NCBI GenBank assembly: GCA_035477595.1
Contig: DATIKM010000180.1
Span: 1-12,400 of the forward strand
Reading direction: 5' to 3'
Length of the DNA stretch: 12,400 nucleotides
From: DATIKM01 sp035477595
Lineage (GTDB): Bacteria > Armatimonadota > Chthonomonadetes > Chthonomonadales > CAJBBX01
Shown here piece by piece: positions 6,638 to 12,400 of the stretch; positions within the stretch are counted from its first letter, which is position 1; the number at the start of each line of letters is the position of its first letter. A model generated the notes under the pieces. The model did no database searches. It was not told the origin of the DNA and saw only the letters and a program-made list of their open reading frames with translations. Position numbers and translations under genes: made by a program.

Positions 6638-6888
6638 TGCCAAACCCCAAGGAGTTGCCCGACCGCCTCGGCGAGCGCGTGCCCATGATCTCGCGCTTCG
6701 CCTCGGGCATGGCGCGCGTCGGGTATCCGTTCAATGACATGCGCCCGTTGGATTGGTTCATCGTGCCTGAGCAGGTGCGCTCGCGCGAGATGGTGCGTCA
6801 GGCGGTGTGTCGTCGCGCCAGGCGGCACGGCGAGCGGTACCAGACCAAGCGCGTGAGCGGCGGCCTGCTTGTGCTGCGGCTCGCGTGA
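6637..6888 (+). CDS. Small basic phage protein of unknown function
   Basis: 83 residues, rich in Arg. It includes YPFNDMRPLDWFIVPEQ (about residues 29-45), then a helix with REMVRQAVCRRARRHG, then YQTKRVSGGLLVLRLA at the end. The pattern of an aromatic/acidic start, a basic helix and a final beta hairpin recalls small phage proteins of unknown function that I have seen next to structural genes; I cannot name a family with confidence. No membrane segment or metal site is visible. The ATG shares its A with the scaffold stop (TGATG), so it is likely translated by re-initiation. The arginine-rich helix suggests nucleic-acid contact, but this is inference. It is the last gene before the regulatory gap. 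Confidence 0.65.
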   Translation: MPNPKELPDRLGERVPMISRFASGMARVGYPFNDMRPLDWFIVPEQVRSREMVRQAVCRRARRHGERYQTKRVSGGLLVLRLA

Positions 6889-6897
6889 TGCGATACT
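6869..6897 (+). promoter_or_regulatory. Candidate promoter for the micro-ORF
   Basis: TTGTGC (6869-6874) lies 17 bases before GATACT (6892-6897), and the -10 is preceded by TGC, the extended -10 pattern. Matches to the sigma-70 consensus are 3/6 and 4/6. A start near 6904 would give a short leader containing the AAGGAG site at 6915-6920. It is a weak to moderate candidate. Confidence 0.35.
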
Positions 6898-6926
6898 CTC
6901 AACGTCCACCAACCAAGGAGCTGATC

Positions 6927-6977
6927 ATGGCCTACGGCAAGAAGGGCAGGAAGCTGCCCAAACCTCCCAAGCGATAA
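6927..6977 (+). CDS. 16-residue basic micro-protein (candidate)
   Basis: The frame encodes MAYGKKGRKLPKPPKR and stops at TAA. It has seven Lys/Arg, no acidic residue, one Tyr, and a PKPP segment. AAGGAG at 6915-6920 stands six bases before the ATG, which is as good as any ribosome binding site in the window, and codon choice (GCC, TAC, GGC, AAG, CTG, CCC) matches the neighbouring structural genes. A promoter-like sequence lies just upstream and an intrinsic terminator follows 34 bases after the stop, so it could be expressed alone. Very small basic proteins occur in phage structural clusters and may bind packaged DNA, but I do not recognise this one. The alternative is a translated leader that affects the downstream hairpins. 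Being short, it could be chance, though the ribosome binding site argues against that. Confidence 0.5.
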   Translation: MAYGKKGRKLPKPPKR

Positions 6978-6990
6978 GTTTTCATTGGTT

Positions 6991-7006
6991 GTTTCCTCCT
7001 GGAAAC
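6991..7006 (+). other. Hairpin with a pyrimidine CCTCCT segment ahead of the terminator
   Basis: GTTTCC and GGAAAC form a perfect six-base stem around the loop TCCT. The bases CCTCCT (6995-7000) match the anti-Shine-Dalgarno end of 16S rRNA. The hairpin sits two bases before the terminator stem, giving two stacked hairpins. It may stabilise the mRNA 3' end, or pair with ribosome binding sites such as AAGGAG at 6915-6920 instead of folding on itself. Confidence 0.5.
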
Positions 7007-7008
7007 TT

Positions 7009-7035
7009 GGCCCGACTTCGGTCGGGTCTTTTTTT
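7009..7035 (+). terminator. Intrinsic terminator after the scaffold/micro-ORF unit
   Basis: CCCGAC-TTCG-GTCGGG (7011-7026) forms a perfect stem with a very stable TTCG loop, extendable by two base pairs outward. Seven Ts follow at 7029-7035. It is a textbook Rho-independent terminator on the + strand and separates the packaging/scaffold genes from the capsid genes. Confidence 0.92.
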
Positions 7036-7053
7036 GCCTGAAAAATTAATGAG

Positions 7054-7090
7054 TTGACAGCGTTGCGGGTTTCTCAATACGCGATACACT
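7054..7090 (+). promoter_or_regulatory. Candidate promoter region for the major capsid operon
   Basis: A perfect -35 box TTGACA lies at 7054-7059, just after the terminator in a locally AT-rich stretch. The -10 is unclear: bases 15-18 downstream match poorly. An alternative pair is TTGCGG (7063-7068) and TACACT (7085-7090), 16 bases apart. Since a terminator lies just upstream and the capsid gene just downstream, some promoter is expected here; which elements are used is open. A leader of roughly 70-85 bases would precede the capsid ATG. Confidence 0.45.
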
Positions 7091-7165
7091 TCGCGCTGTG
7101 TGTGATGCGATTGCAACATCATTTCACGTTCCGGCGCGTTCGGCGCTTAACCATCTGGAGGTTTT

Positions 7166-8188
7166 ATGCCTACTCTTGCAACCAACGCGCTGACGCTCGC
7201 AGACTGGGCAAAGCGCCGCGACCCCGACGATCGTGTTGCCACGATCATCGAGCTTCTCAACCAGACCAACGACATTCTGACGGACATGTTGTGGATCGAG
7301 GGCAACCTGCCCACCGGCCACCGCACCACTGTTCGCACCGGTTTGCCCGAGGTCGCTTGGCGCAAGCTGAACTACGGCGTGCCTCAGTCCAAGTCCACCA
7401 CCGTGCAGGTCGATGACACGACCGGCATGCTGGAGGCCTTCGGCCAGGTCGACAAGGACCTCGCCGAGCTGAACGGCAACACCGCGCAGTTCCGCCTGTC
7501 CGAGAACATGGCCTTCCTGGAAGCCATGAACCAGCGCATGGCGCAGACCCTGATCTACGGCAACTCCGGCTCCGAGCCCGAGGCCTTCACTGGCCTGGCC
7601 CCGCGCTACTCCACCATCTCCGGCGCGACCAACGGTCAGAACGTGATTTCTGCCGGCGGCTCTGCCAACCTCACATCCGTGTGGCTGGTGGGCTGGGGCG
7701 AGAGCACCATCCACGGCATCTACCCCAAGGGTTCGACCGCCGGCCTGCAGCACACCGACCTCGGCCTCGACACCGTGATCGATGCCGCCGGTGGCCGCTA
7801 CCGCGCCTACCAGGACCACTACCAGTGGAAGTGCGGTCTGGCTGTTCGTGACTGGCGCTATGCGACCCGCATCGCCAACATCAACACCGCCCACCTGGCC
7901 GCCCAGTCGGACACGCAAGCCGCTGCCGCCTCGACCGAGCTGATCAAGCTCATGAGCCGCGCCATCGACCGCATCCCGGCCTTCGGCATGTGCCGCCCGG
8001 TGTTCTACATGAACCGCACCGTGTTCTCCCTGCTGCGCGTCATGGCCCTGCAGAAGTCGGCCAATGCGCTGTCGATCGAACAGTCCCTGGACCAGTTCGG
8101 CAATCCGATCTCGGGCAACGTGGCCTTCATGGGCATCCCGATCCGCCGGATCGACACCATCCTCAACAACGAAACTCAAGTGAGCTAA
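7166..8188 (+). CDS. Major capsid protein (HK97-like fold, BPP-1/GP7-type)
   Basis: 340 residues, about the size of the BPP-1 coat protein. It should form the icosahedral shell. Visible traits are an N-terminal stretch with LADWAKRRDPDDRVATIIELLNQTND, an extended arm-like region (NLPTGHRTTVRTGLPEVAWRKLNYG), a long helix around FRLSENMAFLEAMNQRMAQTLIYGN (about 111-135), and a closing segment with the IPIRRIDTIL signature that often ends such coats. These suit the coat family of BPP-1-type podoviruses, whose HK97 fold is known to be topologically rearranged. GGAGG at 7157-7161 precedes the ATG at a good distance. It sits between its own likely promoter and the cement gene, and its codons are strongly G/C-ending, as expected for a highly expressed gene. 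No cleavage site or cysteine crosslink pattern is evident. Confidence 0.92.
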   Translation: MPTLATNALTLADWAKRRDPDDRVATIIELLNQTNDILTDMLWIEGNLPTGHRTTVRTGLPEVAWRKLNYGVPQSKSTTVQVDDTTGMLEAFGQVDKDLAELNGNTAQFRLSENMAFLEAMNQRMAQTLIYGNSGSEPEAFTGLAPRYSTISGATNGQNVISAGGSANLTSVWLVGWGESTIHGIYPKGSTAGLQHTDLGLDTVIDAAGGRYRAYQDHYQWKCGLAVRDWRYATRIANINTAHLAAQSDTQAAAASTELIKLMSRAIDRIPAFGMCRPVFYMNRTVFSLLRVMALQKSANALSIEQSLDQFGNPISGNVAFMGIPIRRIDTILNNETQVS

Positions 8189-8198
8189 GGAGCCCATC

Positions 8199-8651
8199 AT
8201 GATTCTGGACAAGTTCCTTGAATTCTCCGACGCGCAGGCGGTCACCGCCACGGCGATCTCCACCAACGTGGTCGACCTGTACCCGCTGGGCGGCAACGCC
8301 TCGCGTGACATCGGAAACGGTGAGAACATCTATCTGATCGTTCGCACCCTGGCCGCCGCCACGGATGTGGGCTCCGACGCCACGCTGACCGTGACCCTCG
8401 AGTCCTCGAACGCCGAAGCCTTGAGCGCCTCGACCGTGCACTTCTCCACCGGCGCGCTGGCCTTCGCCACGTTCTCGCCGGCGGGCACGGAACTGGCCCG
8501 CTTCAAGCTGCCGGGTGGCAACTACCTGCGCTATCTCGGCGTGCGCTACACGGTGGCCAACGGCCCCCTGACCGGAGGCACGTTCGATGCCTTCATCGTC
8601 AAGGATGACCAGGCCTACCGTTCCTACGCTGTCGGCTCCACCATCGTCTGA
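8199..8651 (+). CDS. Bbp16-like capsid cement protein
   Basis: 150 residues. It probably binds the outside of the mature capsid between coat subunits and stabilises it. It begins MILDKFLEFSDAQAVT, then is rich in beta-prone, Thr/Val/Ala-rich segments (TLTVTLESS, FATFSPAGTELARFKLPGGNYLRY, FDAFIVKDDQ), consistent with an all-beta jelly-roll-like cement protein. Size and place, directly after the coat gene, match the BPP-1 arrangement of coat followed by cement. The ATG at 8199 has AAGGAG at 8187-8192, which overlaps the coat stop codon. No signal peptide, membrane span or catalytic residues are seen. The next gene starts 11 bases after its stop. The family call is from pattern memory and was not checked by search. 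Confidence 0.82.
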   Translation: MILDKFLEFSDAQAVTATAISTNVVDLYPLGGNASRDIGNGENIYLIVRTLAAATDVGSDATLTVTLESSNAEALSASTVHFSTGALAFATFSPAGTELARFKLPGGNYLRYLGVRYTVANGPLTGGTFDAFIVKDDQAYRSYAVGSTIV

Positions 8652-8662
8652 GGGACTGACCG

Positions 8663-8899
8663 ATGAAGAAGTACCGCGTGACTGAGCTGGGCTTCATCGG
8701 TCGGTTGGTGCGGCCTGGCGAAATCATCGAGGTGGACGGTCCACCGCCTATCGGCGGCCTCGTTCCTCTCGACGACGAGCCGGCTGCGCCTGCCGCTGCC
8801 GAACCCGCACCCGAACAGGCCAAGCCTGCCGCTCGTGCGTCCCGCAGCAGGTCGCGCACGCCTCCTGCCGATGCCGGCGGAGACGTGGAGGTCATCTGA
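8663..8899 (+). CDS. Small protein with beta-type N-terminus and Ala/Pro/Arg-rich tail
   Basis: 78 residues. The first 40 (KKYRVTELGFIGRLVRPGEIIEV, then GGLVPLDD) look like a small beta-barrel of the kind common in phage proteins placed after the capsid and cement genes. The rest is disordered and made of Ala, Pro, Glu and then Arg/Ser (RASRSRSR), ending in DVEVI. I do not recognise a defined function; a minor capsid or head-completion part is possible from position. The ATG at 8663 has AGGGA at 8651-8655 overlapping the stop of the cement gene. The stop is 14 bases before a strong terminator, so it is the last gene of the capsid unit. Confidence 0.7.
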   Translation: MKKYRVTELGFIGRLVRPGEIIEVDGPPPIGGLVPLDDEPAAPAAAEPAPEQAKPAARASRSRSRTPPADAGGDVEVI

Positions 8900-8913
8900 T
8901 CGGTTGATCATCA

Positions 8914-8941
8914 GGGCGGCCCTTCGGGGCCGCTTTGTTTT
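8914..8941 (+). terminator. Intrinsic terminator after the capsid unit
   Basis: GCGGCCC-TTCG-GGGCCGC (8916-8933) forms a perfect seven-base stem with a TTCG loop, extendable by two G-T pairs and one A-T pair. TTTGTTTT follows. It closes the capsid/cement transcription unit on the + strand. Confidence 0.92.
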
Positions 8942-8948
8942 GGGACGC

Positions 8949-8977
8949 TAGACCGCGCCGTGCTTTGGTGCGAAAAT
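8949..8977 (+). promoter_or_regulatory. Candidate promoter for the tail genes
   Basis: TAGACC (8949-8954, 4/6) is 17 bases before GAAAAT (8972-8977, 4/6), and the -10 is preceded by TGC. It sits between the terminator and the adaptor gene. The TGCGA block with A/T-rich bases after it is similar to the one at 6889-6897. A start near 8984 would give a leader of about 19 bases that carries AGAGGA at 8990-8995. Confidence 0.45.
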
Positions 8978-9002
8978 CACGACAAATTGAGAGGACCTCA
9001 TC

Positions 9003-9656
9003 ATGGCCGGTAAAGTCGAAATTGCAAACCGCGCGCTGACCAAGCTCGGGGCCGAGCGCATCCTGCTGCTCACCGACCCCAGCAAGGAGGCCCGCGTCAT
9101 GAACGCCATGTTCGACACGGTCATGGACGCGGAGCTGCGCCGGCATCGCTGGAAGTTCGCCTTGAAGCGCGCCACGCTGCCCGCCCTGGTGGCCACGCCG
9201 GAGTGGGGCTACGCCTACGCCTACCAGTTGCCCTCGGACTTCCTGGCGCTGGTGCAGGTCAACGAGTATTACCTGCGCGGCCTCAAGCAGAAAACCCTGT
9301 GGACGGTGGAGTCGGGGCAAATCCTGACCGACCTCGCGGCGCCACTCAAGGTGCGCTACATCCGGCGCGTCGACAACTTCGGCGTGCTCGACCCGCTGTT
9401 CGTCGAGGTCATGGCCTGCAAGCTCGCTTTCGAGGCGTGCGAGACCCTGACGCAGTCGGGCTCAAAGAAACAATCCGCCGGCGAGGAGTATTCCTTCGCG
9501 GTGTCCGAGGCCGTGCGGCAGGACGCCATCGAGAACCCTCCCGACGAGCTGCCCTGGGGCTCCTGGCTCGATTCCCGCGAGGCGCAGGGCACCTATGCCG
9601 GCGGGCCGACTGCCGGCTCGGTGAATGACCTGAACCCGTCCTGGAGCATCCAGTGA
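9003..9656 (+). CDS. Tail adaptor protein (T7 gp11 / tail tubular protein A-like)
   Basis: 217 residues. It should form the ring that joins the portal to the tail nozzle and helps close the filled head. The start VEIANRALTKLGAERI, the EARVMNAMFDTVMDAELRRHRWKFALKRATL segment (about 28-58) and the YAYQLPSDFLALVQV segment are typical of the podovirus adaptor family. The C-terminal 80 residues keep the FVEVMACKLAFEACE helix (about 133-147) followed by a charged helix and a Pro/Gly-rich end. AGAGGA at 8990-8995 precedes the ATG. It is the first gene of the third transcription unit, and its stop overlaps the GTG of the nozzle gene by four bases (GTGA), so the two are translated together in likely fixed proportion. 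Length is close to T7 gp11 (about 196). Confidence 0.9.
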   Translation: MAGKVEIANRALTKLGAERILLLTDPSKEARVMNAMFDTVMDAELRRHRWKFALKRATLPALVATPEWGYAYAYQLPSDFLALVQVNEYYLRGLKQKTLWTVESGQILTDLAAPLKVRYIRRVDNFGVLDPLFVEVMACKLAFEACETLTQSGSKKQSAGEEYSFAVSEAVRQDAIENPPDELPWGSWLDSREAQGTYAGGPTAGSVNDLNPSWSIQ

Positions 9657-12250
9657 AGGCATCACCCGCGCTGACGAACTTCAACGCGGGCGAGTTCTCC
9701 CCGCTGCTTGAGGGCCGCATCGACTTCGACCGCTACGCCAACGGCTGCGCTCTCATGGAGAACTTCATCCCGACCGTGCAGGGCCCCGCCGTGCGCCGGG
9801 GTGGCACGCGCTACGTGGCACCGGTGAAAACCCACGCCAACCGCGTCTGGCTGCAGTCCTTCGAGTTCTCGCAGGACCAGGCCTACGTGCTGGAGTTCGG
9901 CGACCTCTACATCCGGTTCTACACGCTCGGCGGCCAGCTCGTCTCCGGCATGACCCCGGTCGAACTGGCGACGCCCTACACCCAGGCCAATCTGTTTAAC
10001 GCCGACGGCACCTGCCGCCTGCGCTTCGCCCAGTCCGGCGACTTCCTCTACATCACGCACCCGCTGTATCAGACGCGCGTGCTCAAGCGCACCAGCCCGA
10101 CCGCATTCACGCTCGACCTGTTCGCGCCCAATGGCGGCCCGTTCAAGGACGTGGACCCAGACCAGACCATCACGGTCTATGCCTCGGGAGAGGAGGGGGC
10201 GGTCACGCTCACCGCTTCGGAGCCTATTTTTCTTGCTGGGCACGTTGGCACGCTGTTCTTCATGGAAAGCGGAATCACATCGCAGATTCCTTCATGGGAG
10301 GCCGGCAAGCGAATTGCCGGACGCAGCGAGAGCGTGCTCGGGCTCATCAGGCGATCTGACGGCAAGGTCTACCGATGCGTGACCGATTACACCGTGCCCG
10401 GTAACGGCGTCGAGGCGCGCACCGGTACGTTGAAGCCGGTGCACTCTTTGGGCGTGGTGGCCGACGGGGACGGAAACGCGGTTACCTCAGGCGGCACCGT
10501 GTTTGCCAACCGGCAGGGTGTTGAGTGGAAGTTTTTGCATGCGGGTTATGGCTGGGCGTTGATTAACTCCATTGGTGGCGGCGGGACTACCGCTTCGTGC
10601 ACCGTTGTGTCGCGCCTGCCTGTTGATGTCGTGGTCACGGCGGCCGGGGTGTCAAGAACTATCACGGCAGTGGTGTCCAATTCGCAGGGCAAAATTCGCG
10701 CAACCGCAACAGGGCACGGACTGAACAACGGCGAAACGGTTTCTGTTTCGATCACCTACACGTATTCCAGGCGGTCTAACCCTTTAAGCGAGCCAATCAC
10801 CGGCACCGACACTTACGCCACCACCACGACCGTCCATGTCGTCGATGCAAACACCGTGGACCTCGGCGTACTGTTCAGTGTCCTCGACGGCTACACCGGG
10901 TTTACCAGCGGAACCGTTCAGAAGATTGCCTCTTCCGGCAACGCCACCACGCGCTGGGCGCATGCTTCTTGGTCTGATATCGATGGCTGGCCGTCTGCGG
11001 TCACGTTCTATCGAGAGCGCCTGTGCTTTGCCCGTGGCCAGCGCGTCTGGATGTCAACATCGGCAGGCTTCGACGACTTCTCCGCGCGCAACACGGCGGG
11101 CGAGGTTGCGGCCGACCAGGCAATTTCTCTGGAGGTGGCGTCGGGTGAAATCAACGACATTCAGTGGCTGCACCCTGACCGCGAGCTGATTGCCGGGACG
11201 GCCGGCGGCGAGTTCACCATCGGCGAGCTGACCAACGGAGACCCGCTCGGGCCTGGCAACGTCAAGGTGCAGCTGCAGTCCCGGTTCGGCACCCGGGGGG
11301 TTCCGCCTGTGGGCTCTGGCTCGTCCACGCTGTTCTTGCTGCGGGCCGGTACCAAGCTGCGCGAGATCGCCTACGAGTTCGTCGCTGACAGCTACGCCAC
11401 CAAGGACGCGACCACGTTGTCCGAGCACATCACAAAGCCCGGCATCATCGACATGGACTATGCGCTCGACCCCTATTCGGTCGTGTGGTGCGTGCGCGCC
11501 GACGGTCTGCTGCTCGGCTTCACCTGGAACAACGAGGAGCAGGTCAAGGGCTGGCACCGCCACCTCATCGGCGGCGCCGGTGCGGTCGAGTCTGTCGCCG
11601 TGATCCCTCGGCCCGACAATACCGGCGATCAGGTCTGGATGGTCGTGCGCCGCACCATCGGTGGCCAGACCCGCCGCTTCGTCGAGCTCATGGAAAACCC
11701 CTGGGAGCGCGGCCAGGCCCAGGCCGATGCGTTCTACGTGGACTCGGGCCTGACCTACTCCGGCGCCCCGGCCACCACGATCTCGGGGCTCACGCATCTG
11801 GAAGGCCTCACCGTCGACGTGCTCGCGGACGGCGCTCCGCACCCCCAGCGCGTGGTCACCTCCGGCGCCATCACCCTGCTGCGCCCGGCCTCCAAGGTGC
11901 AGGTGGGCCTGCCGTGCCCGCCGCGCCTGCTCACCATGCGCCTCGAAGCCGGAGCCCAGGACGGCACCGCGCAGGGCAAGACGAAGCGCATCCACAAGGT
12001 CACGTTCCGCCTGCAGGACACGGCCGGCATCCTCGTCGGGGCCACGGCCACGGGCGCGCTGCAGGAGATCGAGTTCCGCACGCCCGCCGACCCGATGGAC
12101 GCTCCGCCTCCGCTGTTTTCCGGCGACAAGCTGGTGGCCTGGCCCTCGGGCTACGAGACGGACGCGCGCGTGTTCGTCACCAACGACAAGCCGACCCCGC
12201 TCACGCTGGTGGCGGTGTTCCCCCAGGTCGTCGTTCAGGACGCGCGATGA
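9653..12250 (+). CDS. Tail nozzle / stabilisation protein (T7 gp12-like, with inserted FCCH-like domain)
   Basis: 865 residues from a GTG start that overlaps the adaptor stop by four bases. It likely forms the tube that holds the DNA in and leads it out through the cell envelope, as T7 gp12 does. The N-terminus (ALTNFNAGEFSPLLEGR, then ENFIPTVQGPAVRRGGTRYV) is a hallmark of this podovirus family. Residues about 327-424 resemble an FCCH-type beta domain, with ATATGHGLNNGETV, VVDANTVDL and GYTGFTSGTVQ. The core continues with SWSDIDGWPSAVTFYRERL, IQWLHPDRELIAGTAGGEF and TFRLQDTAGILVG. Bases about 10220-11060 are less GC-rich (170/300 or 57% at 10501-10800, against 85/120 or 71% at 11701-11820). 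The middle may therefore have been exchanged from another phage. No stop or frameshift breaks it. The next gene overlaps its end by four bases. Confidence 0.88.
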   Translation: MKASPALTNFNAGEFSPLLEGRIDFDRYANGCALMENFIPTVQGPAVRRGGTRYVAPVKTHANRVWLQSFEFSQDQAYVLEFGDLYIRFYTLGGQLVSGMTPVELATPYTQANLFNADGTCRLRFAQSGDFLYITHPLYQTRVLKRTSPTAFTLDLFAPNGGPFKDVDPDQTITVYASGEEGAVTLTASEPIFLAGHVGTLFFMESGITSQIPSWEAGKRIAGRSESVLGLIRRSDGKVYRCVTDYTVPGNGVEARTGTLKPVHSLGVVADGDGNAVTSGGTVFANRQGVEWKFLHAGYGWALINSIGGGGTTASCTVVSRLPVDVVVTAAGVSRTITAVVSNSQGKIRATATGHGLNNGETVSVSITYTYSRRSNPLSEPITGTDTYATTTTVHVVDANTVDLGVLFSVLDGYTGFTSGTVQKIASSGNATTRWAHASWSDIDGWPSAVTFYRERLCFARGQRVWMSTSAGFDDFSARNTAGEVAADQAISLEVASGEINDIQWLHPDRELIAGTAGGEFTIGELTNGDPLGPGNVKVQLQSRFGTRGVPPVGSGSSTLFLLRAGTKLREIAYEFVADSYATKDATTLSEHITKPGIIDMDYALDPYSVVWCVRADGLLLGFTWNNEEQVKGWHRHLIGGAGAVESVAVIPRPDNTGDQVWMVVRRTIGGQTRRFVELMENPWERGQAQADAFYVDSGLTYSGAPATTISGLTHLEGLTVDVLADGAPHPQRVVTSGAITLLRPASKVQVGLPCPPRLLTMRLEAGAQDGTAQGKTKRIHKVTFRLQDTAGILVGATATGALQEIEFRTPADPMDAPPPLFSGDKLVAWPSGYETDARVFVTNDKPTPLTLVAVFPQVVVQDAR

Positions 12251-12400
12251 TCAGGATTACCCGCATGAAACCCGAGCACGTTGTGGGCTTCCGCCTGCAG
12301 CCCAAGCAGGCCATGCTCGCCGGCAACCTGGCCGACCCTGCCTATGTGGCCGCGCTCGTCGCCAGCGGCAACGCCTTTGCGGCTCTGGTGGACGGGCGCG
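12247..12400 (+). CDS. Start of a downstream virion gene (3' end missing)
   Basis: The ATG at 12247 overlaps the nozzle stop by four bases (ATGA), implying translational coupling. Fifty-one residues are visible, beginning MIRITRMKPEHVVGF and continuing with hydrophobic and Ala-rich stretches to VDGR at the edge. There is no stop before base 12400. In podovirus clusters this position is usually filled by a small internal-virion or acetyltransferase-like protein resembling T7 gp13. The visible part neither proves nor excludes that. Confidence 0.6.
   Translation, partial: MIRITRMKPEHVVGFRLQPKQAMLAGNLADPAYVAALVASGNAFAALVDGR

Noticed and set aside
7103..7121. TGATG/CATCA dyad with a nine-base spacer in the capsid leader, possibly an operator
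   Set aside because: Arms of only five bases and no symmetry in the centre; chance is likely.
7124..8329. A 401-codon - strand frame over the capsid gene
   Set aside because: Antisense of the coat gene; long only because stops are rare in GC-rich DNA.
1..12400. tRNA, rRNA, integrase attachment sites, transposase, reverse transcriptase, defence cassette
   Set aside because: I saw no cloverleaf, transposase, integrase or defence gene; all longer + strand genes fit a phage structural module.

Overview
This window is a continuous, one-strand (+) virion-morphogenesis module of a short-tailed (podovirus-type) bacteriophage or prophage. It covers DNA packaging, portal, scaffold, capsid, cement, tail adaptor and tail nozzle. 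The high GC content (about two thirds in most genes), Gram-negative style Shine-Dalgarno sites and gene content point to a proteobacterial host. Several genes look like relatives of the Bordetella phage BPP-1 group: a Bbp19-like small protein, a major capsid protein of about 340 residues, and a Bbp16-like cement protein directly after it. A Burkholderiales or similar host is therefore my guess, but the host cannot be fixed from this sequence.

Layout. 1-1167: end of a ParB-like nuclease/DNA methyltransferase fusion, open at the window's left edge. 1157-3089: small and large terminase subunits, translationally coupled by short overlaps. 3098-3310: small conserved phage protein. 3323-4981: portal (head-tail connector). 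4992-5258: Bbp19-like protein. 5239-5934: GIY-YIG homing endonuclease wedged between that gene and the scaffold gene, overlapping both. 5927-6637: scaffold. 6637-6888: small basic protein. 6889-7165: a regulatory gap holding a 16-codon basic micro-ORF, two hairpins (the second a strong intrinsic terminator) and promoter-like sequences. 7166-8899: major capsid protein, cement protein and a small Ala/Pro/Arg-rich protein, ending at a second intrinsic terminator (8914-8941). 9003-12250: tail adaptor (T7 gp11-like) and a large tail nozzle/stabilisation protein (T7 gp12-like). 12247-end: start of another gene, cut by the right edge.

How the parts work together. The terminase cuts and pumps DNA through the portal into a procapsid built from coat protein on the scaffold. 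Cement protein locks the shell, and the adaptor and nozzle close the portal and form the short tail. The two terminators suggest three transcription units: packaging to scaffold; capsid and cement; tail. This would let capsid protein be made at a different level from the rest.

Most interesting points. (i) The last 102 bases of the Bbp19-like gene switch abruptly from about 66% to 45% GC (hand count) while keeping the protein motif. The switch lies directly against the homing endonuclease gene, as expected if the element arrived with a recoded gene end that hides its own target. (ii) A 16-residue, +7 peptide gene with an excellent ribosome binding site sits in the gap before the capsid gene. 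(iii) The nozzle protein carries a lower-GC central block that includes an FCCH-like beta domain. No wholly new system is evident; this is a recognisable phage structural cluster with these local oddities.
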